Assembly (NCBI GenBank): GCA_015069695.1
Contig: JADCRZ010000002.1
Span: 186,001 to 250,000, forward strand
Source: Williamsia sp.
GTDB taxonomy: Bacteria > Bacteroidota > Bacteroidia > Chitinophagales > Chitinophagaceae
Direction of reading: 5' to 3'
Length of the DNA stretch: 64,000 nucleotides
Every line of letters begins with the position of its first letter. The first letter of the stretch is position 1. Under the pieces are notes generated by a model, which saw only the letters and a program-made list of their open reading frames with translations, did not search any database and was not told where the DNA came from. This document shows positions 62,729 through 64,000 of the stretch, piece by piece. A program made the position numbers and the translations under genes.

Positions 62729-63913
62729 TTACACATTCTCCCTCTGCAAGAGGGCCGGTATGGTTTTGAAAAGGATCTGCAGATCGTTGCGCAGGCTGTG
62801 GTTGCGGGCGTATTCCTTATCAAGCAGGAGTCTTTCTTCTTCTGATAAATTGCTCCGGCCTCTTTTTACCACCTGCCAAAGACCGGTCATGCCGGCTGCG
62901 GTCATAAAACGGATGGCCCATTTGTCGTCTGTCAATTTCTCTGCCTCATAGAGCGGGAGCGGACGGTTGCCCACAATGCTCATATCACCCCGCAGCACAT
63001 TGAACAGTTGCGGCAATTCATCGATGCTGGTGTTGCGCAGGAACCGGCCGATGCTTGTTACACGCGGGTCATTTTTGAGTTTGAAGAACAGGCTGTTGCT
63101 GCTTTCTGAGATCCGGGCTGCTTTCTCGCACCAGACCAGTTTGTCGGCGTACAAACGCTGCCGGCAGGAAATACCTGCCTCGCTGCAATCCCGGCACAAG
63201 GCCGATTGGTCATGAGCAATGGCCGCCTGCCCCATTTTGCGCTGGTTGTATGCATTCAGTTCGCTGTTCTCCCGGATCTTTTTTTCTGCATCCACAAACA
63301 TGGTCCTGAACTTGTAAAATTTAAACACCCGGTAGTTGGCTCCCACCCGCAGTGAATAGTAGATCACCGGTCCTTCGCTGTCCAGCTTCAGCGCGATGAT
63401 AACCAGCACCCAAACAGGCAGGAAGAGAACGATCAGAAAGAGGGAAAAGAAAATGTCAAACAGCCTTTTCCCAAGCGGTGTTTTGTAAAGCTTGTGTGTG
63501 GGCGCTTTGGTCGGAGGCAGTGCTTCTATCCACTTACCCGTTCTCCGCAGGATTGATTTCAGCCGGGCTTCGATCTCCCGCGGGTTGAACGGCTTTTCAA
63601 CGTAATCATCTGCACCTGCTTCCAGGCACTCGATCTTTTTTTCGGTGCTCCGTTCCCCGGATAAAATGACTAGGGGGATCGTGCTAAGCGCCTGTATTTT
63701 TCGTACTGCTTCAATCAGCTGCAAGCCACTGAGTCCGGGTACGTTCAGGTCTGAGACAATGGCATCCGGGGTCTGCCCCTGCTCCAGGAACCGGAGGGCT
63801 TCCGTTCCGTTGCTGAATACGCTGATATGGTATTGCTTGTAAAGACTTTGGTACAGGATGGTTTGTATAAAGGCGTCGTCTTCAACCAGTATGATGTGTG
63901 GCCGGTCTTTCAT
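62729..63913 (-). CDS. Response-regulator receiver fused to polyprenyl-phosphate sugar transferase
   Basis: A 394-residue fusion. Residues 1-120 are a CheY-like receiver: acidic pair EDD (residues 11-13), phosphoacceptor Asp55 in IVSDLNVPG, Ser85 in VILSGE and Lys107 in VEKPF. From about residue 135 there is a membrane-anchored initiating glycosyl-phosphate transferase: [20 protein letters not shown] (hairpin membrane anchor), [53 protein letters not shown] and [17 protein letters not shown] short Cys-rich insert, [11 protein letters not shown] and VWCEK, is seen in other Bacteroidota members of this group. It would start glycan synthesis on undecaprenyl phosphate under control of phosphorylation (inference). 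Start ATG 63913 is preferred over 63946. Confidence 0.88.
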   Translation of the reverse strand: MKDRPHIILVEDDAFIQTILYQSLYKQYHISVFSNGTEALRFLEQGQTPDAIVSDLNVPGLSGLQLIEAVRKIQALSTIPLVILSGERSTEKKIECLEAGADDYVEKPFNPREIEARLKSILRRTGKWIEALPPTKAPTHKLYKTPLGKRLFDIFFSLFLIVLFLPVWVLVIIALKLDSEGPVIYYSLRVGANYRVFKFYKFRTMFVDAEKKIRENSELNAYNQRKMGQAAIAHDQSALCRDCSEAGISCRQRLYADKLVWCEKAARISESSNSLFFKLKNDPRVTSIGRFLRNTSIDELPQLFNVLRGDMSIVGNRPLPLYEAEKLTDDKWAIRFMTAAGMTGLWQVVKRGRSNLSEEERLLLDKEYARNHSLRNDLQILFKTIPALLQRENV

Positions 63914-64000
63914 AGAACAGGGTTGGATAGCCGCATCAGGCTGCATATCAACGTTTGCAGCGCCTGATTATTGAGCAGGGTAGAACTATAAATTCAAGTA

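Noticed and set aside
1-64000. CRISPR arrays, tRNA or rRNA genes, intact prophage or transposase genes
   Set aside because: I looked for regular direct repeats, tRNA-like cloverleaf ends and transposase motifs and found none I could support.

Overview
The window is from a Bacteroidota genome, most likely a Chitinophagaceae-type soil or plant-matter degrader (inference). The reasons are two SusD-type lipoproteins and a SusC-type TonB-dependent transporter, many Sec/Tat-exported carbohydrate-active enzymes, promoter-like TTG / TAnnTTTG pairs, almost no Shine-Dalgarno sites, and DUF6298, DUF5703, GH140, GH106 and GH127 family enzymes. I saw no rRNA, tRNA, CRISPR array or intact insertion sequence.

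Region 1 (1-20293) is a pectin/rhamnogalacturonan utilisation locus on the + strand. It holds the 3' part of a SusD gene, two tandem PL1 pectate lyases, a beta-helix/DUF6298 protein, a GH140 apiosidase-type enzyme, a GH43-like lipoprotein, a sialate-O-acetylesterase-type SGNH esterase, a GH2 beta-galactosidase-type enzyme, a GH78 alpha-L-rhamnosidase, a sialidase-fold propeller, and an alpha/beta-hydrolase esterase with an apparent N-terminal STN domain. Lyases, rhamnosidases, esterases and an apiosidase together point to decorated pectin, possibly including rhamnogalacturonan II.

Region 2 (20457-28933) is a + strand cluster. Two translationally coupled class III CoA-transferases are followed by an amidohydrolase-type lactonase, a cytoplasmic Gfo/Idh/MocA dehydrogenase, a MaoC hydratase and a GH106 alpha-L-rhamnosidase. 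I read the first five as an uncharacterised route for a sugar-derived acid, processed partly as CoA esters. A putative promoter with a 15-bp palindrome precedes it.

Region 3 (29109-34258, - strand) holds a small uncharacterised protein, a NADAR protein, two RibD/DHFR-like reductases and an exported DUF5703 enzyme. Region 4 (34477-39395, + strand) holds an exported propeller protein, an exported sugar-isomerase-like TIM barrel and a GH127 beta-L-arabinofuranosidase. Region 5 (39500-41799) holds a lipoprotein plus a small acidic helical protein of unknown role, and an ArsR/SRPBCC pair with a recognisable promoter-operator.

Region 6 (42055-52224) is an envelope cluster of a type best known from Planctomycetes: a PSD1 cytochrome-like lipoprotein, a DUF1501 protein, a six-bladed propeller, a membrane protein with cytochrome, LRR and chitobiase-like parts, a Tat-exported Gfo/Idh/MocA oxidoreductase and a Tat-exported carboxylesterase. 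Region 7 (52346-62681) holds a broken DUF1016 nuclease gene, an exported ManD/GalD-type acid-sugar dehydratase, a hexuronate-type MFS transporter, a relic of a second dehydratase gene, a SusC/SusD pair and another Tat-exported Gfo/Idh/MocA enzyme. The window ends with a response regulator fused to a polyprenyl-phosphate sugar transferase on the - strand.

The most unusual non-coding signal is a set of long, almost perfect inverted repeats. They lie at 29049-29114, 34275-34380, 41867-42004 and 54549-54709, with shorter paired palindromes at 25334-25431 and, inside the DUF1016 reading frame, at 52645-52731. At least the 41867 and 54549 elements share a common arm sequence built from GGATTA-type units, with different apical hairpins.
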